A stretch of DNA of 64,000 nt, taken from positions 1,178,001-1,242,000 of the forward strand of contig NZ_CP011253.3 in the NCBI RefSeq assembly GCF_000972785.3, read 5' to 3'. Each line of letters opens with the position of its first letter. Positions within the stretch are counted from its first letter, which is position 1. This stretch comes from Pandoraea oxalativorans. GTDB lineage: Bacteria; Pseudomonadota; Gammaproteobacteria; Burkholderiales; Burkholderiaceae. The position numbers were made by a program, and so were the translations under genes. Under the pieces are notes generated by a model. That model was not told where the DNA came from. It saw only the letters and a program-made list of their open reading frames with translations, and searched no databases. Of the stretch, positions 1 through 7,700 are shown in pieces.

Positions 1-807
1 GAGCAGACGCTTGAGGCCGTGTGGCGGATCGATGCGCACCGTGGCAAGCGCCGCGTCTTCGTGACGCATCGACATGGCCGACACGAAGCCCACGCCCATA
101 CCGGCGCGAACGGCTTCCTTGATACTCTCCACCCCTGCGAGTTCGAGTGCCACGCGCGGCTCCAGTCCCGATACCGAGAAGGCGCGCGCCACCAGCGCTC
201 GCACGCCAGACCCGGGTTCTCGCATGATCAGAGGATAGGCCGCGATGCTCTGCAACGACGCGCCCGCCGGATGCTGTGCAAGCGGATGATCGGCGCGCGC
301 AATCGCCACGATCTCGTCGTCGCGCCACGGACGCACCGCAATCTCAGGAGCCAACCCCGGCGGCACCGCACCCTCGATAAAGGCGACGTCGAGCCGGTCG
401 AGCTGCGCCACGATCTCGCTCGTGTTGCCGTCGACGATATGCAGCGCGACTGCCGGGTAGCGCTGATGGAATTCCGCGATGACGTACGGCAACAGATAGC
501 TCGCGGGCGTCGTACTCGCGCCAATCCGCAACACGCCCGTCTCCAGTCCCCGCAAGCTGTCGCGCAACGCCATCGCCTGACGGTAGTCCTGACGTAGTTT
601 GTTTGCGTAGACGGCCACCTGTTCGCCTACCGCGGTCAAACGGATACCGCGACCGTCACGCCGGTAAAGCGGCTCGCCGAACGACTCCTGCAACAGCCGC
701 AACTGGCCGGAAACGGCAGGCTGCGACAGGTGCAACGCTTGCGCCGCATGGCTGATGTTGCCCAGTTCGGCCACCGTCGCGAAGGTCAGCAATTGGTCGG
801 GCGTCAT
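1..807 (-). CDS. LysR-family transcriptional regulator (3' end outside window)
   Basis: A LysR-type regulator; about 269 residues are visible and the C-terminus runs off the left edge of the window. It starts at the ATG at 807-805 (MTPDQLLTFATVAELG). The winged helix-turn-helix follows at once, with recognition helix NISHAAQALHLSQPAVSGQL at about residues 17-36. The rest is the periplasmic-binding-protein-like effector domain (for example GVLRIGASTTPASYLLP). It lies 95 bp downstream of a sugar kinase gene on the same strand, so it may be cotranscribed with it or regulate it. No effector can be read from the sequence. The family call is firm; the target is unknown. Confidence 0.9.
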   Translation of the reverse strand, partial: MTPDQLLTFATVAELGNISHAAQALHLSQPAVSGQLRLLQESFGEPLYRRDGRGIRLTAVGEQVAVYANKLRQDYRQAMALRDSLRGLETGVLRIGASTTPASYLLPYVIAEFHQRYPAVALHIVDGNTSEIVAQLDRLDVAFIEGAVPPGLAPEIAVRPWRDDEIVAIARADHPLAQHPAGASLQSIAAYPLIMREPGSGVRALVARAFSVSGLEPRVALELAGVESIKEAVRAGMGVGFVSAMSMRHEDAALATVRIDPPHGLKRLL

Positions 808-902
808 GTCGTGGAATGTATCGGCTGAAGTGATGATTGGCTCTCATCATAGCCAGTATTCGGATGATTGACTGGGCGATTGTGTCTGCATCGCGCCGGA
901 AG

Positions 903-1820
903 TCAGGTCCGGGCGAGCGCTTCGACGTCGTCCCAGGCGGGCGCGTGGGCGCCGGTGCGGGTGCAGGCCAGCGCGGCGGCTGCCGCAGCACGGCGCAAAT
1001 GCATGGCGAGCGGTGCGTCCGGCATCCGGGATAGGCTGGCCAGCCAGCCACCGATCGCGGCGTCGCCTGCGCCCACGGTGTCGGCGACTTCGACGTTGAA
1101 TGCAGGATGGGTGAGGGCACCGCCGTCCGGCAGCAGTAAACGCACGCCGCGCACCCCATCCGTCAACAGAATCTGGGCCTGCGGGGCGATGCGACGCACG
1201 TCGGCGAGGGCGTCGTCATCGGTATGCGTCGGGTAGAGGCCGCGCAAATCTTCCACCGATAGCTTGAGCCACGTCGAGAGTCCCGCCATGCGACTGAACG
1301 TGGCGAAGTACGCCGGTCCCATCAGATTTCGAAGATTCGGATCGAAGCTGATTGCGACACCGGTGTCGTGCAACGTTTGTGCGATGGTGAGCAGCGTGCT
1401 CGCCAGCGGCTCCCGCACGAGACTGATGCAGCCGAAATGTGCGACGCGTGCGGCACGCTGCCAGCCGACGGGCAAAGCCGCCGGATCGAATGCCAGATCG
1501 GCTGCGCCTTCACCGAGAAAGAAGTAGGCGGGCGGATCGTGCCGGTGCACGACGGCCACGAGCGGCGGGGCATCGACGGCTTGCCAGTAGCGCTCGTCCA
1601 GCCCGGCCTCGCGGGAGAGCGCGAGCAATTCGGTGCCGAACGGGGCATGCGTGCTGATCGCGCCGCCGTAGCCCGTCGCCACGCCCATGGCCGCCGTCAC
1701 CCGGGCGACGTTCCAACACGCACCGCCCGCACGGCTGATCCATTGACGAGCGTCGCGATCCGGTTGACGGATCAGATCGGTGAGGGCTTCGCCAAAGACG
1801 AGCAGGGCGGGCAGGGACAT
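903..1820 (-). CDS. PfkB-family sugar kinase (fructokinase-like)
   Basis: A 305-residue carbohydrate kinase of the ribokinase/PfkB family, a cytoplasmic enzyme that phosphorylates a sugar with ATP. The N-terminal GGAxxN signature is at residues 32-37 (AGGACWNVAR). The C-terminal signature DTVGAGD is at residues 247-253, where the last Asp is the catalytic base. The residues after it are AAIGG rather than the usual AFVGG. The length is normal for the family. Gene order suggests a unit with the TauE-like permease gene 63 bp upstream on the same strand. Fructokinase is the likeliest activity, but 2-keto-3-deoxygluconate or another sugar cannot be excluded. Confidence 0.85.
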   Translation of the reverse strand: MSLPALLVFGEALTDLIRQPDRDARQWISRAGGACWNVARVTAAMGVATGYGGAISTHAPFGTELLALSREAGLDERYWQAVDAPPLVAVVHRHDPPAYFFLGEGAADLAFDPAALPVGWQRAARVAHFGCISLVREPLASTLLTIAQTLHDTGVAISFDPNLRNLMGPAYFATFSRMAGLSTWLKLSVEDLRGLYPTHTDDDALADVRRIAPQAQILLTDGVRGVRLLLPDGGALTHPAFNVEVADTVGAGDAAIGGWLASLSRMPDAPLAMHLRRAAAAAALACTRTGAHAPAWDDVEALART

Positions 1821-1883
1821 GAGCGGCGCGTCGCGTAAGAATGGCCGTCAGCATACCCGCATACCCGCTTGTTGGCGCGACGT

Positions 1884-2675
1884 TTACCGACTGCGTATCA
1901 GCAACGCGATGCCTGCGGCCAACACCACGAGACTCACTGCGCGAACGAACTGCTGGCGCGAGAGCCGCAGCGTGATGTGTTTGCCGAGCCACATGCCGAC
2001 CACCATCGCGGGGACGAGCGAGACGGCCGTCACCAGCATCGACACGTTGGCGTAGACGCCCGCGAGCAGGAACAGCACAGCGCGCGCGAGCGTGCTGAAG
2101 CCGATGAGCGTCGCCTGCGTCACGCGCATCGCCTCCACGCGCTCCAGTCGACTCGTCAGATAGATGGCGAAGACGAAGCCCCCACTGCCGAACATCGCCC
2201 CGAACATCCCCCCCACCGCGCCGAACGGAATCGCCCAGGCCTGTGACAGACGCGATTTCGCGCGCGGCCCGATCAGCGAAAACACCGCATAAGCGCACAC
2301 AAACCACGCTAGCGCCCTGAGCGGCACTTCCGGTTGCAGTCGCAACAGCAGCGCACCGCCCGCGAGGCTGCCGATCACGATGGCGGGCAGCAGACGTCGC
2401 AACTCGCTCATATCGCCGGCGTGGGCATTGCGCATGACATTGCCCGACGCCGCACTGAAGTCGAGCAGTGCGAGCATCGGCACGATCTGCGCGACAGGCA
2501 TTGCGTAAGCCAGGATGGGACTGGCGACGAGCGCCGTGCCGAAGCCAGCGACGCCGAAAATCACATAGGCGACGACGAGCGCTGCGCTCATGAGCAGCCA
2601 GTGGCCGGGCGTGGGAAGGGCCGCAGTGACTGAGCCGAGTGCGTCGAGCGGTGAGGTGGCGAGCGTTGCGAGCAT
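1884..2675 (-). CDS. TauE/SafE-family sulfite exporter-like permease
   Basis: A 263-residue integral inner-membrane protein of the TauE/SafE (DUF81) family, whose members move sulfite, sulfoacetate or related organic anions. It has about seven or eight hydrophobic segments. The family-type GFGTALVASPIL stretch lies near residue 45 and GAVGGMFGAMFGSGGFVFAIY near residues 150-170. It is divergent from a LysR gene that starts 140 bp away, the usual arrangement for a regulator and its target. The PfkB kinase gene follows on the same strand. The substrate cannot be assigned. Confidence 0.85.
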   Translation of the reverse strand: MLATLATSPLDALGSVTAALPTPGHWLLMSAALVVAYVIFGVAGFGTALVASPILAYAMPVAQIVPMLALLDFSAASGNVMRNAHAGDMSELRRLLPAIVIGSLAGGALLLRLQPEVPLRALAWFVCAYAVFSLIGPRAKSRLSQAWAIPFGAVGGMFGAMFGSGGFVFAIYLTSRLERVEAMRVTQATLIGFSTLARAVLFLLAGVYANVSMLVTAVSLVPAMVVGMWLGKHITLRLSRQQFVRAVSLVVLAAGIALLIRSR

Positions 2676-2815
2676 GGTGGCGGCGTTCGGATTCGATGCG
2701 CAATGTGCTCGGGAACAGGCCGGGGAGCACGTGGGATTTCCGTCAGCATAGGGCCGCGTGCAGGCGTCGCGCCAATATAGAATGTGGCGATGTTCGATCT
2801 CGAAACGGCATAGTC

Positions 2816-3712
2816 ATGGTGTCGCTGCGGCAGTTGCGTTATTTCCTGGAAGTGGTCGATGCGGGCGGGTTCAGCGCGGCGGCGGAGCGTCTGTTCGTCG
2901 CGCAGTCGGCGTTGAGCCGCCAGATCTCCGAGCTTGAGAAGGCGTTGCAGGCGGTGTTGCTCGAGCGCTCGTCCAAAGGTGTGACGCTCACCCCGGCAGG
3001 ACGCACGTTCGTCACTGAGGCGAGACGCGTGCTGACCGAACTCGAAGGCTCCATCGCGCTCACGCGCAGCGTCGCGCGCGGCGAGCAAGGCAGCGTGCGG
3101 GTCGCCCATTCCAGTTCCGTGCCGTTCGCCGGAGGACTGCCCGTGGCGTTGCGTGCCCACCTGCAGGCGAACTCGGGCGTCACCGTCGAGGTCTCGACGC
3201 TGTCTTCAGAACAACAACAGGACGAAGTCGAAGCCGGGCGCATCGACCTGGGGCTGGTGCGATTGCCTGTGCTGCGCCCCGCGCCGTCGCTCGTTTGCGA
3301 GACGATTGCCCGCGAGCGCTTGTTGCTGCTGGTGGCGAGCGATCATGCGCTGGCAGGCGTGGCATCGGTGAGCGTGGCGGCGCTCGCTGCCGAGCCGTTC
3401 GTGTCGTTGCCGCATCGCGAGCGCGGTGGACTGAGCTACCGGGTCGCGCAACTGTGTCAGCAACACGGCTTCTTTCCAAGGGCGGCGGCGGCAACGTCGC
3501 GAAAGGCAACCCTCGTCAATCTGGTCGCGGCTGGCTTCGGTGTAGCGATCGTGCCCGAGAGCCTCGCGGCGCTTGCCGGGCCGGACGTGCGCCGGGTTGC
3601 GCTCGACGACGCGAATGCCGAGAGCGAAGTCGCGTTGCTACGCCGCCGTGACGCGGGCGGGCTGGTCGTGGCGCTGGCCGATGCGCTGGCGGGGGCGTTG
3701 AAAGCGCCTTGA
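2816..3712 (+). CDS. LysR-family transcriptional regulator (NAC/CynR-like)
   Basis: A LysR-type regulator of 298 residues. The ATG at 2816 (MVSLRQLRYFLEVVDAGG) was chosen over upstream in-frame codons because the LysR N-terminus begins exactly there. The HTH is FSAAAERLFVAQSALSRQIS at about residues 18-37. An effector-binding domain follows, with typical segments GSVRVAHSSSVPF and LVNLVAAGFGVAIVPESL. It is transcribed divergently from the TauE-like permease, with 140 bp between the starts, so it most likely controls that gene and itself. Family membership is certain; the ligand is unknown. Confidence 0.92.
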   Translation: MVSLRQLRYFLEVVDAGGFSAAAERLFVAQSALSRQISELEKALQAVLLERSSKGVTLTPAGRTFVTEARRVLTELEGSIALTRSVARGEQGSVRVAHSSSVPFAGGLPVALRAHLQANSGVTVEVSTLSSEQQQDEVEAGRIDLGLVRLPVLRPAPSLVCETIARERLLLLVASDHALAGVASVSVAALAAEPFVSLPHRERGGLSYRVAQLCQQHGFFPRAAAATSRKATLVNLVAAGFGVAIVPESLAALAGPDVRRVALDDANAESEVALLRRRDAGGLVVALADALAGALKAP

Positions 3713-3982
3713 CGGCATGTCGTGCCCGGCAGTAAGTCCCGCGTAAGCCGTGCGTGAGAGGGTGCCCGTATAAACGTCGAAAAGTAAAGAAACCGGGGGC
3801 GAATCGCGCGAAGAAACTCTCAAGTCCGCCGTTTTTTCTCCCGTTATACTTTCGGACACCGGGTAAAAAGAATACCCATACGTGTGGCGCAGACGTCGAT
3901 CCGGCGTTTTACGTTTTGGCAGTTCCGGCGACCGTCTCGCCCTCGTCATAACAAGCAGATCAGAGATGCGAGGAGACTGACG

Positions 3983-5395
3983 ATGGGGCTATTCACGCGC
4001 TCAAGGGGAGCGGGGCAGACCGTCAACATCATGAACGAGGTGGCGGCCAACGCCGGCACCCTCGGTGTGGAGTTGTGCGATATCGCGGGCAACGTCGACG
4101 AAATCGCCGTTCGCATCAAGCGTCAGGCCGAAGTGTTTCAGGAGCTTCGCCGCGCCGCGACCGATACCAGCGAAGGGAATCAGCGTATTGCCGAAGCGGC
4201 GCGCGAAGCCCGCGACGTGGCCGATCGCGCCAGTGCGGAAATCTCGGCATCGCGCAGCACGGCCGACGCGTCGCTCGCGTCGATTCACGGGCTTGTGGAA
4301 GGCGTTTCCGGGATGGCGGACGAAATCTCCGGCCTGCGCGAAGCGCTCGATCACGTCGGCAAGGTCGCCGAAGGCATCTCCGTCATCGCGCGCCAGACCA
4401 ATCTGCTCGCCCTGAATGCCGCTATCGAAGCCGCGCGGGCCGGTGCGGCCGGACGCAGCTTCGCCGTCGTGGCGACCGAGGTCAAGCTGCTCGCGAGCAA
4501 GACGGCCGAGGCCACGCAGCAAATCGAACACACGCTGGCGGCGCTCAGCGAGCGCACCCAGCGTCTCATGCGTGAGAGCAACGCCAACGTTGCGCGTGCC
4601 AACGACGCGCGAGAAGGCACCCGGGCCATCGCCAGCGTCATCGAGACGGCTGGCACGGCGCTCGATACGTTCGACCGGCAGGCCGGACAGATCGCACAAG
4701 CGAGCGAAGCCATCGAAAACGAATGCAACACGCTCGCCGCACACGTCGACGAAATGGCGGATGGTGTGACGCATTCCGCCGAACACGTCGAGCGCGCGCG
4801 CGAGCGGATCAACGGTCTGCTGTCGGTGTCGGAGCATCTGATCGGTCTCATTGCGGAAGCCGATGTCGAGACGGAGGACACACCGTTCATTCGAGCCGTG
4901 CGTCGCGCGGCCAAGCAGGTCGGCGAAAGCTTCGAAGCGGCCCTTGCGAAGGGCAAGATCAGCGAGCAGGAATTGTTCGACCGTCGCTACGAACCGATTC
5001 CGGGCTCTAATCCGCAGCAGTTGATGGCGCGCTTTACACGCTTTACGGACGAGACGCTGCCTGCGATTCAGGAACCGTTGCTCGGCATGAACGAGCGCAT
5101 CACGTTCTGTGCGGCGGTCGATGAAAACGGCTATCTGCCGACACACAACCGCAAGTTCTCGCAAGCGCCGACGAACGATCCCGTGTGGAACGCCGCGCAC
5201 TGTCGCAATCGACGGCTGTTCAACGATCGCACCGGCGCTGCGGCAGGGCGCAACACCAAGCCGCTGTTGCTGCAAACGTATCGTCGCGATATGGGGGGCG
5301 GGGAGTTCGTGGTGATGAAGGATGCGTCCGCGCCAATTTATGTGAACGGGCGTCACTGGGGCGGCTTCCGGATCGCGTACCGGGTGGCACGCTAG
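3983..5395 (+). CDS. Soluble methyl-accepting chemotaxis protein with C-terminal sensor-like domain
   Basis: A 470-residue chemoreceptor. The start ATG at 3983 has a Shine-Dalgarno AGGAGA at 3971-3976. No signal peptide or membrane segment is seen, so it should be cytoplasmic. The coiled-coil signalling domain covers about residues 15-310. Its conserved hairpin tip is at about residues 135-170 ([14 protein letters not shown], then [11 protein letters not shown]) and should contact CheA and CheW. A separate C-terminal domain, about residues 330-470, contains [15 protein letters not shown] and ends in [12 protein letters not shown]. This resembles the Cache-like or cytoplasmic sensor tails of some Burkholderia receptors. 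No che or flagellar genes are adjacent. A 20-bp palindromic terminator follows the gene. Confidence 0.9.
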   Translation: MGLFTRSRGAGQTVNIMNEVAANAGTLGVELCDIAGNVDEIAVRIKRQAEVFQELRRAATDTSEGNQRIAEAAREARDVADRASAEISASRSTADASLASIHGLVEGVSGMADEISGLREALDHVGKVAEGISVIARQTNLLALNAAIEAARAGAAGRSFAVVATEVKLLASKTAEATQQIEHTLAALSERTQRLMRESNANVARANDAREGTRAIASVIETAGTALDTFDRQAGQIAQASEAIENECNTLAAHVDEMADGVTHSAEHVERARERINGLLSVSEHLIGLIAEADVETEDTPFIRAVRRAAKQVGESFEAALAKGKISEQELFDRRYEPIPGSNPQQLMARFTRFTDETLPAIQEPLLGMNERITFCAAVDENGYLPTHNRKFSQAPTNDPVWNAAHCRNRRLFNDRTGAAAGRNTKPLLLQTYRRDMGGGEFVVMKDASAPIYVNGRHWGGFRIAYRVAR

Positions 5396-5422
5396 ACATT
5401 GCTGGGGACTTTCCTTCCTCAT

Positions 5423-5468
5423 AAACGAAACGCGCCGCCGACTTCTCAGTCGGCGGCGCGTTTCGTTT
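5423..5468. terminator. Bidirectional terminator, perfect 20-bp stem
   Basis: Arms 5423-5442 and 5449-5468 are exact reverse complements around the 6-nt loop TTCTCA. A-rich and T-rich ends lie on each side. The hairpin sits between two convergent genes, the chemoreceptor and the YXWGXW-like protein, and can terminate both. Confidence 0.85.
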
Positions 5469-5493
5469 CGGCGTTCGGACGGGGCGCCGTCGA

Positions 5494-5802
5494 TCAATAC
5501 CCGTACCAGCGGCCATGACGCCAGTAACCGCGGCCGTAGCCGCCGTAACCGTACGGACGACCGTAGTATGCCGGGGGCGGACCATAGTAGACGGGGGCCG
5601 GGGCGACATAAACGGGCGGCGGTGCAACGTAGACCGGCGGAGGCGGCGCAACGTAGACCGGTGCCGGTGCATAGACCGGCGCCGGTGCGATCAGCGGTAC
5701 GCCAATACCGATACCGACCGAAACGTGTGCCTGCGCCGTCCCGATCGCACCCGCGGCGAGCGCGACCCCGGCGATAGCAAGGGCGGCAAACTTGGTTTTC
5801 AT
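5494..5802 (-). CDS. Exported Pro/Tyr-rich YXWGXW-like protein
   Basis: A small secreted protein of 102 residues. The start ATG at 5802-5800 has AGGAGA just upstream and begins a clean signal peptide (MKTKFAALAIAGVALAAGAI, cleavage near AQA-HV at about residue 25). The mature part carries about six copies of a P-V-Y-x-A-P-P repeat and ends in a Tyr/Gly/Trp-rich tail (GRGYWRHGRWYGY). Such short proteins are common in Burkholderiales and are presumed to be envelope-associated, with no defined role. An in-frame upstream extension exists but would bury the signal peptide, so it was rejected. Confidence 0.8.
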   Translation of the reverse strand: MKTKFAALAIAGVALAAGAIGTAQAHVSVGIGIGVPLIAPAPVYAPAPVYVAPPPPVYVAPPPVYVAPAPVYYGPPPAYYGRPYGYGGYGRGYWRHGRWYGY

Positions 5803-6299
5803 GACATTTCTCCTGCGGACTTGGCAGCGTACTGATGACAGCGCCCGAGCGGCACCATGCCGTTCGACGCGCCTGGTGCCCGCCGGCACCCTGGTTCGTC
5901 AGATTCTCTGGCTTTACTTTACTGAAGTTCCGAAACGCGGGCGCGACGCAATTGTTGCAAAGTATGCGAAGCCATCCGGTGTGGGGAACGTTCGGGCGTA
6001 GAAAAGCGGCCGCCAAACGTGAAAATCAGGCCTCTATTCTATTCAAAATCAACGCTTTGCGCTCGTTTCGGTTGACATCGCTCCAAGCGGCGGAAGACGG
6101 TGCGCCGCGCGTGTCGCGCGACACTTGTTACATTCATTTACATGCGACGCCCCGGCCTGTGGCGCAAAAACACCGGGCGAATGCCGCTTGCGCAACATTC
6201 GCCCGGTGCCGACGTCCGGCGCACACCCGTAGTGACGGTCCGTGACGCCTCCTCCTCCCTGCTAAACCTGCTGTCGTTCCAATCGATATCGACGGTGCC
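5803..6299. other. Intergenic region, 497 bp
   Basis: This lies upstream of the YXWGXW-like gene (minus strand) and downstream of the Cys-repeat gene (minus strand). Apart from the terminator hairpin at 6171-6208 nothing coding was found. The stretch is less GC-rich than its surroundings around 6030-6160. Confidence 0.6.
6171..6208 (-). terminator. Rho-independent terminator of the Cys-repeat protein gene
   Basis: A perfect 13-bp stem (6171-6183 with 6196-6208) around a 12-nt loop. On the minus strand it is followed by a run of five T (AAAAA at 6166-6170 on the plus strand). It lies about 90 bp past the stop of the gene at 6300-6884. Confidence 0.85.
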
Positions 6300-6884
6300 T
6301 TACTGGTGGTAGCGCGACTTGGCGTCCGCCACACAGCTGTCCTTGCTATTGCCCGTCAGGCTGTCGCAACGCTCGATCGCGGCCTTGTACTGGGCCTTGT
6401 TGGCATCGGCGTTGGCGTCCTGACGCGCCTCCACGGTGTCCTTGGACGATTCGCGGCTCGTACGCATGACCTTGGCATCACCGTAGGCCTTGGTCTTGGC
6501 GGCGTCGGCGTCCTTCACGCACACATCCTTGTCGTTGCCCTTCTTGTCGTCGCAACGCAGCTTGGCGACGCTGTAATCGGCGTCGGCCTTGGCGATGGCG
6601 GCATCGTAACGGGCCTTCGGCGTTTGCTTGTAGTCGGCTTCCGCGTTGGCCTTGGCGATCTTCTCCTTGCCCTTCGCATCTTCCACACAAATCTTCTTCG
6701 CGTTGTCCTTCATGTCGTCGCAACGCGCAGCGGAGGCCTTGTAGTCGGCTTCGGCCGATTTCTGGGCGGCGTCGTAACGGTCCTTGGCCGCGGCATCGGC
6801 GGCGCTGGCCGCCGTTGTGCCGAACATGCCTGCCGCCGCGATGCAGGCGCAGGTCAGGACGTTCATAGCGATTCGATGTGACAT
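6300..6884 (-). CDS. Exported protein with three Cys-pair repeats, function unknown
   Basis: A 194-residue protein. ATG 6884-6882 is preceded by a strong AGGAGG. The signal peptide is about residues 1-28 (ends ASAAD). The mature part is Ala/Lys/Asp-rich and helical, and holds three copies of a module of about 40 residues. Each module reads roughly Y-x-A-A-x(3)-A-x-A-D-Y-x(4)-RCD-x(3)-x-N-x-K-x-x-CV-x-DA. Each therefore has one Cys pair 11 residues apart (RCDDMKDNAKKICVEDA, RCDDKKGNDKDVCVKDA, RCDSLTGNSKDSCVADA). Periplasmic disulfides are likely. Similar Burkholderiales proteins are often labelled TolA-like or cell-envelope biogenesis protein because of their Ala/Lys content. No function is known to me. 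Confidence 0.82.
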   Translation of the reverse strand: MSHRIAMNVLTCACIAAAGMFGTTAASAADAAAKDRYDAAQKSAEADYKASAARCDDMKDNAKKICVEDAKGKEKIAKANAEADYKQTPKARYDAAIAKADADYSVAKLRCDDKKGNDKDVCVKDADAAKTKAYGDAKVMRTSRESSKDTVEARQDANADANKAQYKAAIERCDSLTGNSKDSCVADAKSRYHQ

Positions 6885-7038
6885 CTCAAAGTCCTCCTAG
6901 TCTGGGGATTGGGCGAGCGTTGGGGCGACGCCCGGACGGCATGGCGATTGCGTCATGCGCCGCGCGTCGCGTATCGGGGGGATGTCGATGCTGCCGGGTG
7001 CTGCGCGCCGGTGTGGGTGCGCACCGGCCGATGCCGCG

Positions 7039-7176
7039 TTACTTGTTGCGGTCGGCCGCGCCCTGAATGGCTTCGCCGCCCTTTTCAACGTCCTTGCCTG
7101 CGCCGTGAATAGTGTTGCAACCGGCCAGGCCCAGTGCGAAGCCCGAAAGCAGTGCGATGGCGATCAATCGTTTCAT
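7039..7176 (-). CDS. Entericidin A/B-family lipoprotein
   Basis: A 45-residue lipoprotein read from ATG 7176-7174 to TAA 7041-7039, with GGAGAATT upstream. The sequence begins MKRLIAIALLSGFALGLAGC, a lipobox (LAGC) with Cys20. It continues NTIHGAGKDVEKGGEAIQGA, the typical entericidin core. In E. coli, entericidins are small envelope lipoproteins tied to stationary-phase stress and programmed lysis (EcnA/EcnB). It sits between the Cys-repeat protein and CsbD genes, all on one strand, consistent with a stress cluster. The gene is only 45 codons long but has clear family features. Confidence 0.88.
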   Translation of the reverse strand: MKRLIAIALLSGFALGLAGCNTIHGAGKDVEKGGEAIQGAADRNK

Positions 7177-7285
7177 TTTGAATTCTCCTTGGAGAGATGA
7201 TGTCGTCCGAAGCGCATAGGACGCGCGAGGGGGGAGGCGCCAGCCCGACCTCCCGGTCGGCCTGGCTCACGCGAGTGCCGTTGGC

Positions 7286-7492
7286 TTACCAGAGCTTGTG
7301 CTGGTTGTTCCAGGTGTCGACTTCCTTCTCGGCATCGGCCTTGGCCTTGCCGTAGCGCTCCTGAATCACACCGACGAACTTGTCGCGATTGCCTTCGATC
7401 TTCAGCAGATCGTCGTCGGTCAGATTGCCCCACTGCTTCTTCGCTTCGCCCTTGAGCTGGTTCCACTTGCCCTTGATCAGATCCGAGTTCAT
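7286..7492 (-). CDS. CsbD-family stress-response protein
   Basis: A 68-residue protein starting MNSDLIKGKWNQLKGEAKKQ, the diagnostic CsbD N-terminus, followed by WGNLTDDDLLKIEGN and a helical tail ending NNQHKLW. AGGAG lies six bases before the ATG. CsbD proteins are small, soluble and hydrophilic and are induced by general stress (sigma-B control in Bacillus). Their biochemical role is unknown. Its neighbours are entericidin and a two-component histidine kinase. Confidence 0.92.
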   Translation of the reverse strand: MNSDLIKGKWNQLKGEAKKQWGNLTDDDLLKIEGNRDKFVGVIQERYGKAKADAEKEVDTWNNQHKLW

Positions 7493-7558
7493 AAACCACT
7501 CCTCAGTGTTGGGTTAGTTCAGGTGCTTCTGCGGGGAGTCCGCGATTCCGTTATCTGG

Positions 7559-7578
7559 CGCACACCGCACGGTGTGCG
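7559..7578 (-). terminator. Hairpin between histidine kinase and csbD genes
   Basis: Arms CGCACACC and GGTGTGCG pair around the loop GCAC in the 208-bp gap downstream of the histidine kinase gene. No clear T-run follows, so termination is only probable. Confidence 0.4.
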
Positions 7579-7700
7579 CACGGAAGCCCACAATCCGCGC
7601 CCTTCGGGGCGTCGGCAGGTGATTCCATGGTAGGGAGTGCGAAGTGTTTGCGCTGTCAGCCGCGAGGGCAACGCGGTGTAGGCGGAGTCGGGTTGCGCTG

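Noticed and set aside
4001..6016. 671-codon antisense frame over the chemoreceptor gene
   Set aside because: The plus-strand protein has intact MCP motifs. The antisense product is Arg/His-rich with no domain, an artefact of codon bias.
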